Assembly (NCBI RefSeq): GCF_932274485.2
Contig: NC_065882.2
Coordinates: forward strand, 78,580,767-78,644,766
DNA length: 64,000 bases
DNA from: Patella vulgata
Lineage: Eukaryota > Mollusca > Gastropoda > Patellidae
Reading direction: 5' to 3'
The translations under genes and the position numbers were made by a program. Numbering within the stretch: the first letter of the stretch is position 1; the number at the start of each line of letters is the position of its first letter. A model generated the notes under the pieces. That model made no database searches. It saw nothing but the letters and a program-made list of their open reading frames with translations, and had not been told where the DNA came from. Shown piece after piece: positions 12,001 to 25,000 of the stretch.

Positions 12001-15000
12001 TAAAAATAATGTGTAGGTGACATTTATCTTTCGTATAGACCCCTCAAGGAACGGAAATAGATTATCAGGTCACTCAATGAAAAAATTGAACCGAAATCGT
12101 TGACGGATTAAGTGCCCGGATAAGCAGTTTTGACGTTCACGTCCAAACGACTCAATATTTTAAGCTGAAATTTTGAGGCAGGTTAAATACCCAATTCCTT
12201 TATATTTTGGCTCTTAAATTACATACGTACTCGGACTTTTTTTTTGAGACTTTGTTCAAATCGGGATATAGTCCCTTAATTTTCAGATACATTGTCAATT
12301 ATACCACTTGCGAATTTATCCGGTCCTAAATATTAATAGAAAAAAAAACCTTTTGCATGTTCCATGTCCACAAATAAATTCCAAACACTCCGACAAACAC
12401 CGTAATTATCCAGGAAACCCGCATCTAACAATACACCCATTGTCAGTGATGCAGGACCTGACAAAGACGGCTATCTAGTCGTTCAGATGGGACGAAAAAC
12501 CGAGTTCCCGTGTACACTTTGGCGTGCACGTAAAAGATCCCTTGACAGTTGGAATTTATTACATGAGTAGGCTGTAGTGCAGCTGTCCGGTCAAAATTTC
12601 CCTCATAGCACACTGTATGGCGTATGTCCGTCTTCATTAGCCCAGTTCGGAGCAGAACAGTAGGACGTTAAACCCCATTTGATATCATTTCATTTCGTGA
12701 TGAAAATAAATGAAATAGGGTGGGTTTAACCTACTGTTCTGCTTCGAACTGTGCTAATGAAGTCGGATGACGAAAAGAGTATATATATTTATTTTAGATT
12801 GTACTTTTTTTATACCAAAGTCCTTTTTTTGTAACATGAGATCGGAATTCTTTATAGGCCCTTTCAATCTTTTTATCTACTGATAAACCCAGAAATCAAA
12901 GTGTGTTTCCTTTATTAACCGAGTTCTTTGATTAAGCAGTTGCTATAGAGTTTAACAATCAATGGTCAATGTGAAAAAATCCGATTACATTCCCCCCTCA
13001 GGAATTTGCTTTACACTTCTCCTTTCTAGACTAAATTGTCATTTAATCTTGTTTTCATTGAAAATGATAGCTTATTGGATGAGCTTAAGGCAAGAGAGTG
13101 GCAAAACACTGTGAAGAAAACGACCTTTAACTTTCAAGATGTAAAATAGATTAGCTAGAATTGAATTGCTAGTTGTCGGGGGAGGCAAAGTAAGAAATCT
13201 CTTACATCTTCTGCTATTAACCAAGGGAATTATACTGTCGATGGAAATATCTCAAGCTTCGTTCAGGTTTTTTTTATTGGCATGTCATCAAAGCTATAGG
13301 ACAATGGAGTCATAATTTGATAAGACATATACAGGACATTCTTTACCTTGATGAATCAGTGGGCATATGTTATACACTAATGCACGCATTGTTAGGCATT
13401 AATGTGGCTAATGCAAAACAGGGGATTTCGCGGTATTTTATCTCGTCTTTATATTCCCCCTAAATAGTAACAACGTATTATTGTATTCTCTATTGCGTTT
13501 CCGGCTAGTGTGGGAGGTAATTTTTTTTTATTAAAATAGTGCCAATATAACACCAAAGCCTATCTTGAGCCGAGATAGGGTGGTATCTTATTTCTTCGAT
13601 TGGTGTTTTTTTTTATTGTCATAGAAATTTGCCCATCCTATTTTCCAAATGAAAATCGCTGTAAAAAATAAACTCAGGAGACGATAGGTTTCCTTAATAA
13701 AGGATTTCATACGGCATAAATTGCGTGGAACGTTTTCTTCAGCTATAATAAAACACGGCGTTGATCCTTCAAGAGCTCTATCTAGTCACTTCTTTTCATT
13801 AAAAGACTCAATGGCTGACAAGATGAGAAAAAGGGCTTATTGGATTGAAGGACGAGTGTTCAATTATTCTACGTCCACGAAATCCAGATCAGTCATTTAA
13901 TATCTTCCAGTCAGTCTTTCTCCTGTATTTTATAAGCCTGTGTGTTATTATGTTATCACTGGCATCCATTCATCTAAACCACTGACCAAACACTAGATAA
14001 TTTTATTATATAACGAATCGTGTGTTAAAGCTAAATTAAGTGCGACAAGTTCACACCACCAGGCGCCGACTATCGGCATGAGTTAAAGATATTTAGGTCA
14101 CTGTCTGAAGTGACAGCTTTTAATTTCACTAATTCCATTTAAATATTTCTGGTTTATATTTTCCCGACACTTTGACTTATTCATATCAGAGAATTTAAAC
14201 TCTACAGTCTAAGACCTCAAGTCAAGTAAGGGCAACCAAAGAACTATAGAGAATTTTAATTTGAGGCATGCATTTTGATGGAGTTGTATATTATCACCAC
14301 CCACTCACACTTTTTTTTTTAGTACGTTAGGGGCTAGAATTATAGCAGGATAATTATGAAATGTAAATGGGTTGTTCAGAAAGACGCATATTAATTTTCT
14401 GGAAAACACAAATTGTTTCAATTTATTGAAAGGAAGTGATCATAGCTGGGTGAACATAAAGCAGCTGTGTTGAAAAATAGATAGGAAAAGAAAGCAGCTT
14501 GTCCAAAAGGAAAACTTGGCCAGATTTAATAAGGATTCACCATACCTTCAAGTAATCTTATCTTTATCGTATTTACAAGCTCTAACATCAACAGGATTCA
14601 GCTTCTCTGATCCCAATGCTTCCCACCAAATTCAAAAATCAACAGAATTTATCCTCCTACGAACTAACAATAGAGTACATCCCCTCTTCGCCTCATGCCG
14701 AAAATTCATTAAAATAGGCGATTTTCCCAATGCATTAGATGTTCGCTCAAACTTAAAGGTTTACACAACTCGTAGCAATTCAGTTGTTAATAGTGATTTA
14801 ATTATCTGATACCTAGGGAGTTTGGGGTGTCCTGGTGTCTTACTCCGAGCTTTATCTGGTCGGTCACCTTTGGCTTGCGGTCGTGGTTTTCAATCCAAGG
14901 TGCGAACATTTTTGTTGGCTCGGAGATAGATGCGCGTTGTCGCGTAACACAACAAAACATTTCCACGGTATCACTTTCGGACACGGAGAGAGTTAAACGT

Positions 15001-18000
15001 CTACTCAACACAAATTAGGTCATTTCGGGAATTGCATATGGTACAATTTTATTTCGGTAATTCCCTAACGCGTGTAGGGGTCTTTTATAGTGGAGGAAAC
15101 TGGGGAACGCAGTGAAAATCCCACGTGGTTCGGCAGGTGACCCTACTACTGGTCACGTACATTTGTTGGGATCGAACCCACAGAGCTCGGGATATAGGAA
15201 AACACACACAACTAAAACCGTTTCTATGAATCCGATATTGACTAACAATCTTTACGAAAGTACGAAACTAAACCAGACATCTTTGATTAAAATTCAGTGC
15301 ACAGCTATAGACACTTTTACATACAATGTATAGGGTGATCCTGTTCCCCAATCCAATTCAGATATAGTGAATAAAATACTGGTTATTTCTATACGCCCAC
15401 ATTTACATGTGGACGTATATTGCCATCGCCCCTGTCCGTCCGTCCGTTCACATATTGTTTGTGGACAGTTTTGATCTATCCGATTTTAACTAAACTTGAA
15501 ATATATCTCCTAGAGATCTTGGTTCCTTTCGAAATTGGCATGTATCGGACCGTCACTTCGTGGATTACGTTTTTAGCTTGTGGAAACTCTAGAGGTCACA
15601 TTTTTTTTATCCGATTTTGATGAAACTTAACTTAAAATGTATGGTTATAAGCCAAAGGTCTCGGATCCTTTCTCACAGATTGGGCCGTAACTTCCTGGAT
15701 TATGGCCCCTTACTGTTTTTAGCGAGTGGCAAATCTAGAGATCACAATTTTTATCCGATTTACAACAAAACGTTAAAATATATCACCGTTACACTATACT
15801 GGGGGTTGAGTTCGAATTTCGTGAAAATCAGACCGACATTGCAGCACAAAATGGCTGCTCCTCGAGCGCAAATAGTGTAAAATTATGTCATTGATCCAAT
15901 TTGGATGAAACTTTAAATTTATGTTTATATCACAACGATCTTGGTTCCTTTTAAAAACATCACGCATATTAGAACGTAATTTCCTGTATTATGGCGTCTG
16001 ATTGTTCTGTAAATCACGTTTTAATCTTGTATACTGTAACCTAGTGGGTTGCTTCCATAAAACCAGGCACAGCTGTATAACCTGCGATATCACCTCGGTG
16101 GAAGCGGACGTAAAATACAACTAACTAACAACAATATAACCTGGATATGAATTTATTTGATCAGCAACAACATTAAAACCAATTTATAACTAAAAAAGAA
16201 TAATCAAGACGATATGCATTCTTTCGGATAAAAATAATATCTCTATAATGAAAATTTAATCGAATTTATATGACATTGTTGTTAAGACACTAATCTCTAT
16301 TAGTTTTAAGTTTAGTTAGTTTACCCAATAAAAGATCATTAAAATGTTGCCTCTAGTGACTTGAACTAAACAGTTAATTAAATGCTAGATTTATAAAGAC
16401 AATTGATATAGGTGTAGAAGGAGTTTAGTTAAATACTAAATCATTAAAACGACGAGACAATTATAATGCAAAAAGTGCAGGAGGTTATTGTCTGAATATA
16501 GCCGTTACATTTATGGTCTACATTTAATTTAGAATATAGATGACAATATTCAGTATGTAATAAAATGATTAATATTATTTATGAATGAAAATCATGGAAA
16601 TATATTCTACAAGAAATGCTTGCTTATAATACCTTCACAATTTGGATTCAATTTTAAAAACCGTTTAAATATATCACCGTTACAGCTTAATGTAGGTTGA
16701 GTTTGTATTTCATAAAAATCTGACCGAAAATGTCGAACGCAAATAGTCTAAAAGTATGTAATACCAAGGTTGTTGACCATCTAGAATCACAATTGTTATT
16801 TGATTTTAATGAAACTTGTAATGTGTGTTTATAACCCAAGGATCTAGGTTCGTCCTATCTCCCAAAGATCTTGGTTCCGTTCGAAATTGGCGTGTATCGG
16901 ACGTAACATCCTGGATTATGACTCCTAAATTGTACGAAATATTACGTTTTAAGCTTGTAGAACCTCTAGATGTCACAATTTTTATCTGATTTTTATTTAA
17001 CTGTTTAAATATATCACCGTTACACACTAATGATGGTTGAGATAAAATCTCGTGAAAATCTGACAGAAACTGCTTGACAAGATGCTGCTACTTGTACGCA
17101 AATAGTGTAAAAGTATGTAATACCAAGGTTGTGGACCCTCTAGAAGTGACAGTTTTTATCAGATATTGATAAAACGTAAAATATATTCTTATATCTAAAA
17201 TATCTTGGTTCCTTTCGATATTCATGCATAACTTGACTATAGCCCCTGATTTTACAAAAATCGCATTTTTGTTTAGCTTGTTCTCTGTCCATTTCTTGCA
17301 AAATGTGGGCGTATCCTGCCTGGCAACCGCTGGGTTTAAAAAAATATATACATTACTGGGTCATCCGAACACAGAACATTTCTATCTGTTAGTATACTAT
17401 TCAAAAAAAGTAGGGGATATTTGATTTTGGGGGCATAATACTAAAATATGCAAATGACTACGAAAAAAGTCACTATAGAACCTAACAGAAGAAACATTTC
17501 CAGTTACATGTGACGCCCAAACGCACCAATAGCTACCGCATGGAATGCAGGTGATGCTTGGGATCATCATGGGGGTCCAACCCAAGATTTGCACGACTCT
17601 GACTTTGAATGTTACAGTCATTGTGGCATTGAATTCCAGGGTGGAAACATCAGTTTAATTGTTTTAGTGACCAGAAAACAAATTTAGATATGCGTCGGCT
17701 TACCCAAAATGAAAGGTTACGTGCCCTTGGCATGCTACAGATCGGCACAACACAGGCGGTTGTGGCGCGGACGATGAATGTTTCTCAGTCTGTCATAAGC
17801 AGGCTATGGTCCAGATATCGTGATACACAATCTGTACAGGACAGACCACGCTCAGGTCGACCAAGGGCGACAACTCAATGAGAAATCGTGTCATCACAGC
17901 AAATCAGATCAGCGCTCGTCTTCAAACAGACACTGGTGTGAGAGTGAGTGGCCAGACGATTCGGAATCGACTGCATAGGGGTCACCTTCGCGCCCGACGT

Positions 18001-21000
18001 CCTTGTTTGAGAGATCAATCACATTCAGGCAAGACGTCGTTGGTGTAGGGATCGTCAACACTGGAATAATCGACGCTGGAGCAATGTGATGTTTTCAGAT
18101 GAGTCAAGGTTCACTGTTAATTTTTTTGACAGACGTAGGAGGGTGTGGCGTCGTCGAAACGGGCGCTTCCAAGACGTTAACGTCATCAGACATGATCGAT
18201 TTGGGGGTGGTTCTGTTATGGTGTAGGGAGGCATCACTGTTGCTGGAAGAACGGCTTTACATGTTGTTGCAGGGCGTGTTACAGGCCAGTACTACCGGGA
18301 CAACATCTTGGCAGTCCATGTTGTGCCGTTCGCACGACGTCATGGCCGCCGTTTCATCTTCCAGGATGACAACGCAAGATGTCACAGGGCCAGGATCGTT
18401 ACAGGTTACCTCCAACAACAGAACATCACCACATTACCATGGCCAGCACTGAGTCCCGACCTCTCCCCCATCGAGCATGTCTGGGACATGCTTGGACAGA
18501 GGTTACGTCAACGTCAACAACGTCCTGCCAATGTCCAAGAACTTGCTGCTGCGTTGCAACAGGAATGGGACAATCTGGACCAAAATGACCTTAGACGTCT
18601 CATTAGGAGTATGCCACGTCGGATCAATGCTTGTTTGGCAAACAGAGGAGGATTTACCCGTTACTGATTTGGTTGTGATGCTGTGGTAACTTTGCTGTTT
18701 GACCCCGGGTATCATTTTACCCTTATAATGGTCAGTCTGTGCCTTACTTAGTCTAACGATCATTTGGAATAAATCGATGAATGTGAACTTCATTTCATTT
18801 TGTCATTTGTTTCTTCGTCAGTTTCATTAGGTGACTTTAATAACACTTAAAAATCAAATATCCCCTACTTTTTTTGAATAGTATATGTTAATTCTAACAA
18901 CAAGTTTAAGATAAAATACAGATTCAATTTGTATTGACTGCTAAACAAATGAAGTCAACCAGCGGTTCGGTCATTGATATCTCGAAAGGGTTTGTCCGAA
19001 GTAGCAAAGCTCAATCAGAGTCTAGCTCGCGTTAAACCCATCTCTCTCTCTCTCTCTCTTTCGCCGTGATTAATGTTAAAGTTAAGTGTTTATAAATACG
19101 AAGATCAATCACAACGACACCTTAATTCCAGATTTACAGATTTTTGTATCAAATCTTAGAGCCAGAGAGCTCTATTATCTTTAATAATCGCCTAAAATTG
19201 CTCGAACGTTAGCTGATGCTATTATCTCGAGTTATTGGAAATCTAATATAAACCTTACACCAACCATCTGGTTTAGGTAATGAATTCTTGGTATTAATAA
19301 CGCCTTGTGATAAATTTTGACAGGTTAATATTATTTCAGTTATTCATTCATCATATGTATTAGACATCTGGCAAAGTCGTTAGGTTTAATCGCATCCCTG
19401 TAGTCGGGTAGAAAATAGATGTTATTGTCCTAGTCCACTGATGACTCCTAAAACAGAGGAGTTCATGTCAGTCTAAAGGGGTTGCATTTTATGTAAAAAA
19501 TAATATTTTAGATTTTATTGGTAAAGAGAGAGAGAGAAATGGGGTTTAACGTCCACTCGACACAGACTACGTCATTTCGGGACTAACATATGGTTTAATT
19601 TTATTTCAACAATTCGCTTGCGCGTAGGGGTCTTTAGCAGTGGGAGGAAACCGGAGGACCTGTAGAAAACCCACGAGGTTGAACAGGCGACCCTACTCCT
19701 TGTCACGTAAAACCGGGGCTTCTAAACCACGCCAGTTGACTGAATGACAGGCCCTATGATACAGCGCGCACGTGCTAACCATTCGGCCATCCACCCCCCG
19801 CCCCTTTATTGGTAAAGGATGGGTGAGATTCATGTTAAACATGGCAAGGTTTGGGGACGTTTGGAATTTCTTGTGGAATTCTTGTGGTGAAAAACACCAC
19901 AGACCCAAAACACTGTTATCAGAATTATGCTAAGTCGGAAACCTTGTGGGGTCGGAGAAGAACATTTTTTTCTAAGCCCACTCGAAAATCTTGTGGGATG
20001 TATTTATTTTCAGAAATCCAATATCTTGTGGTAAAAGGTTCCACACAAATGCCCCCCCCCCCAACACCTTGCTATAGATGCTTCAGGTCTACACACACAA
20101 TGCAGTGCCATGAGGAAAATTTGCCCGGACAGACGGCAAAATGTGTTGCCTATGAGTTATTTCAGCGTGTTTATAGTATGTCAGTGGTACAAGCTGGAAA
20201 ATATCACCAAGCAATGGAATAGTTTAATGAAATGCACTTCACGTAAATTATTTTTTAATATTAATATTGAATTTGTTTGAAATACATGAGATATCGACTT
20301 ATTAAAAAACAAGCTTGACATTTTGCGTAAGTTCTTTCATCCATGGTGTCTCTTGTACTTTAATAAAAGTGCAGCATGATCTGTGAAATTATCGTATATG
20401 TTTTTAAGAATACCGGTAATACGACATCTAACGGACATTACTGGATTTAATTTGACACAAAATACCGGTTTGAATTTCCTCATCTAATTAATATGACCAG
20501 TAGAATTTAATATACCCGTGTTTGTTATTTGTTCTTTAGTCAATTATTTTCAAAAGCGACACATGAACAACTTCTGTAGTTCCAAGATATCACCTGGCAA
20601 TGTTTTAAAGATCAGTCCATTGTTATATTTCAACTACTAGGGATGAGGGGAAATCAAATATCTGAAATGAAGTGAAATGGGGTTTAACGTCCTACTGTTT
20701 TGCTCCGACTGGGCTAATGATGACGGGAATACGCCCTAAAGTGTGCTATGAGGGAAATTTTGCCCGGACAGCTTCGCTGTGGCATACTCTAATATCTAAT
20801 TCCAACTGCCAAAGGATCTTTTTCCTGCACGTCAATCTGTACACGAGACTTCGGATTTCCCATCCGATCGACTAGACAGTTTTCCTTGTCAGGCTCCCAA
20901 CCTGCACCATTGACGAATGGAAACCACACCGGAAAATCCCGTCGGGATCGAACCTGCGAGCTCCAGACTAGCGAGCCAGCGTAATTACTAACTTAGCCAC

Positions 21001-21964
21001 CACTGCACCACATTCAAGTACCGATAGAAGCAACCAAAATTGATCAACTTCTCACATCCGAATCAAATAATATTACATTTACGTATGTTGGCGTGATCAT
21101 TTCAACAGAATTATTACTAGACTGTATTCTTTTGAGAGAACTATAAAAGCTACATTTTATCGAATATTTATGGGGTGGTCTAGAGTGTCACGTTTCGACC
21201 TCTAGCTGGCCGGTCACCTCTGGCTTGCGCTTGTGGTTGGGATCCCTGGTGTTAACGTATGTGGTTTGGAGATAGGGGCGCCTTCTCAACCTCGTGGGTT
21301 TATTCCGGTTTCCTCCCACAGGAAAGACAACTGCGCGTGCCCTAAAATAATGAAAATAACTTGTCTGCGATATCACCTTCGGTGGAAGCGGATGTTAAAC
21401 ACTAAGAACCACAACAGAACAACAACGACTATAATTTGATATTTTTTTCTTTATTTCTCTTATTTGTTTCTTTGTTTTAAACCCGGGACTATCTGTTAAT
21501 TAATCTTTTGTTTTATTAAACGACAAGCCTTGGTCATTTTTTTACACGCAACGAAACATTATTTGATACTGATTGAATAAACTAAAAGTACCGACGAAGC
21601 CGTGTTTTGTCACGATCATCTCTTTTCCATTGACACTTTTTTTGCTAAACAGACATTTAGCGCCTCCTGTAATATTACATACAGAGTTACACCCCCTGAA
21701 AATCGGTGACATATTTAGCGATGGATATTAATTGTGCATGTCCTTTTTTGATAAAATGAAATTAATTCATGGATTTTCTTCATAAAAAAGGATAAATATT
21801 ATCGAATGCGTCACAATTTACCGATGCAAAGTATTGATGTTTGCTTCCAATGCATCCAAGCGTAATATTTCATTGATGTCAGCACAAAAAACCCACTGAG
21901 ATTTTATTAAGAGACCACTCATGTTTAGCGGTCAGTCATGAAAATTCCCTTGAGTGGCTGCTTA

Positions 21965-22006
<42 letters not shown>

Positions 22007-25000
22007 ATGGGGTTTAACGTCCACTCGACACAAACTAGGTCATTTCGGGACTAACACATGGTTAAATTGTATTTCAATAATTCGCTCGGGTAGGGGTCTT
22101 TAGCAGTGAGTGGCTGCTTAATACAGATTCTACTGTAGGCATACATTACTATAGCGGTGGTCTTAAATCATGGCTTGGGAAGATGATTTAGGATGCCACA
22201 CGGTCTGAACAATATAAATATCCTTGTTCATTGAAGTTAATAAACCTTTTATCTAATGTCCAAAAAATCAGCATATTTATTCTTAGCATTTATTTCTTTT
22301 TTTTACGAATGTTTATCTCTAGCGAATTATTACCCCAAATGGCTAATGGCAGAAAAATACCTTTGGATATCCTGCTAGGTGGCAATATTATTGTTAATAT
22401 GAGAAAAGCATGCTAATCAAGCCTATGGAAAAGCTAACTAGCCAACAAAAAATCATGGGGAATATTGATTAACATACATATGGCCATTTCATTCCGTTGC
22501 ATTCTGTACATTTTTGAACGAGTAATACCATGTGTTCATCTCATTTTCTTTTAACGGTTTTCTATGGAAATGACCGTAGTTTGACTAATGGAAAGTCAAA
22601 AAAGCAATGAAAATTCGTTGGAAAATACATTTTCTAAAGTAAAATAACACATTCTGCATGTTTTTTTTTGTCAATCGACTTATTTTGCTGATAGGGTATT
22701 AAAAAACATACATAACAATAATATCATTCACCCATTATAATCCACAGTGATAGTGGATGCGTGCTAAATGATCCTTTATGGCGAGATTGTGCACGACATA
22801 ACTCAGATAAAACAAACGACAAATATCCGGTAGGGTTAGAATTATTTATGAATGTCAGTTTGATTGATTATGATAAGAGATAGAGAGAGAGAGAGGAATG
22901 GGGTTTAACGTCCACTCGACACAAACTAGGTCATTTTGGGACTAATGATTATGGTAAACAACTAATACGAAATAAAAAAAATGTAATTTATGATACTAAG
23001 TAAAAGAGAGGATGTTATATTTAAGTAAAAGAGAGAATGTTATATCTAATGATATTATATCTAATGATACTACGTAAAAGAGAGAATGTTATATATAATT
23101 AAGAGAGAATGTTATATCTAATGATACTACGTAAAAGAGAGAATGTTATATCTAATGATACTACGTAAAGGAGAGAATGTTATATATAATGAAGAGAGAA
23201 TGTTATATCTAATGATACTACGTAAAAGAGAGAATGTTATATATAATGAAGAGAGAATGTTATATCTAATGATACTACGTAAAAGAGGGAATGTTATATC
23301 TAATGATATTTTAAGCATAACGAATTATACTAAGTATAAGAGAACAAAATTAACTAATGATACTAACCTGGGCTAATGAAGACGGGCATACGCCATACAG
23401 TGTGCTATGAGGGAAATGTTGCCCGGACAGCGGCACTACGGCCTACTCTTATATCGAATTCCAACTGCCAAGGGATCTTTTACGTGCACGCCAATGTGTA
23501 CACGGGACCTCGGTTTTTCGTCCCATCTGAACGACTAGACAGCTTTCCTTGTCAGCCCCTCCGTTCTGCATCACTGACAAGGGAGAACCACGCCGGAAAA
23601 TCTGGATGGACTTTCTCGGCCAATGCAGGGATCGAACATCCGACCTCCAGGCTAGCGAGCCATCGTCTTACCCACTTAGCCACGTGATCCCCATGATACT
23701 AAGTAAAAAACGAAAATATTATATCTAATAATACTAAAAAAGGATAAAAATATATATAACTATTGATTTTTAATTAAACATACATTATGCAAGTGCTAAA
23801 TCTGCCTATTGTAGGTCTTTCTGTAGGCCTGAAATGTTATCTACATTATTAATTAGATATTAATTAACTTATCCACACCATAATCAACTCTCGATATCAT
23901 CGCTGGCCTGCGATATTAATTGGATTAGGACCCGATCTGCTGCTCTGCGTTCATTCATGATTAAATCAAGAAATAGATAATCAAGACTATGTATTTAATC
24001 GTACCGATTTCAGTAATGATGATCGAGGCAAATTCAATCGCTAAATTCTCAGTTCAGAATGAACCAATTTGACTGAAATTTTCAGCAAATTCCCTTTACA
24101 TTATCTAACATTTAACTATTATAGTGAGAACTTCCACCTCTTTATCTAATTTCCCATAATGTATCTTTAATAAAAGAGAAAAATAAAACAAAGTAAAAGA
24201 GAAAATTATATAATTTTAATGACACTACGTAAAGGCAAAAACAAGATAATCATTGCAAAATCAATAGTAGACGTAGCGATCTTTCCAAATTGAAATGAAT
24301 GAAATAATGTCCCCACGCCTTACTGCATCAACCGGACGAATAAAGACGGGCATCTAGACTCCACTCTCTGGACAAGGGAAAACCAGATAGGATAATTCCT
24401 AGGAACATACTTTGCCAGCATTGAGATCGACCCCTGGACACCTAGATCACCGAGCCACCGTGGCCTCTTTGAAAATTACTTCGATAAAGATCATGAAAAC
24501 TAAAAGGTTTGAATCAAGGATATTAATGAAACCGCGACAACTCACCGTGAGAGGATATCTAACAATTCAAAAATATAATTGATTCTCGCTAGATAAGATA
24601 AGATAAAAATAGAAAAGGCCTTTACATTCACTGGTTTTATTCATTCTATACTTAATAAAAACATGGTAATGCACTATGGCGGGGTATCGGGTTCAAAATG
24701 CCATCTAGTGTAAAGAGCAGAAAGTCAACAATAAAAAGTAGAAAATCTGTAGTAAACGTGAAAATTCATATCTAAAAGGGTATTTTTATGGTTAGAACCT
24801 ATAAATTTATGTACTTAGTCTGCAGTAACATCAAGCTTTTCAACTTTCATGGACATTATTTCTACTTTCTACTATCAACTTTTGACTTTCTACTTTCTAC
24901 TGTCAACTTTTAACTTTCGACTTTCCACTTCAGATTTTCTACTCACGATTTTCTAATGCAGATTTTCTCCAATACTATGGTGGCTGATAGTGGCCATGTA

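Noticed and set aside
14516-14809. 97-codon plus-strand frame
   Set aside because: No recognisable domain, no splice or UTR context, and composition typical of the surrounding intron.
18503-18793. Minus-strand 96-codon frame repeated at 57072-57362
   Set aside because: Antisense shadow of the Tc1 transposase and its 3' end.
22985-23312. CRISPR-like array
   Set aside because: Units run head to tail with no unique spacers, in an animal genome. It is a satellite.
23376-23687. Recurrent predicted peptides starting MKTGIRHTVCYEG at several places (also 3989, 12443, 39257, 40535, 50949)
   Set aside because: All are minus-strand (or equivalent) translations of SINE-B. They track the SINE, not a gene family.
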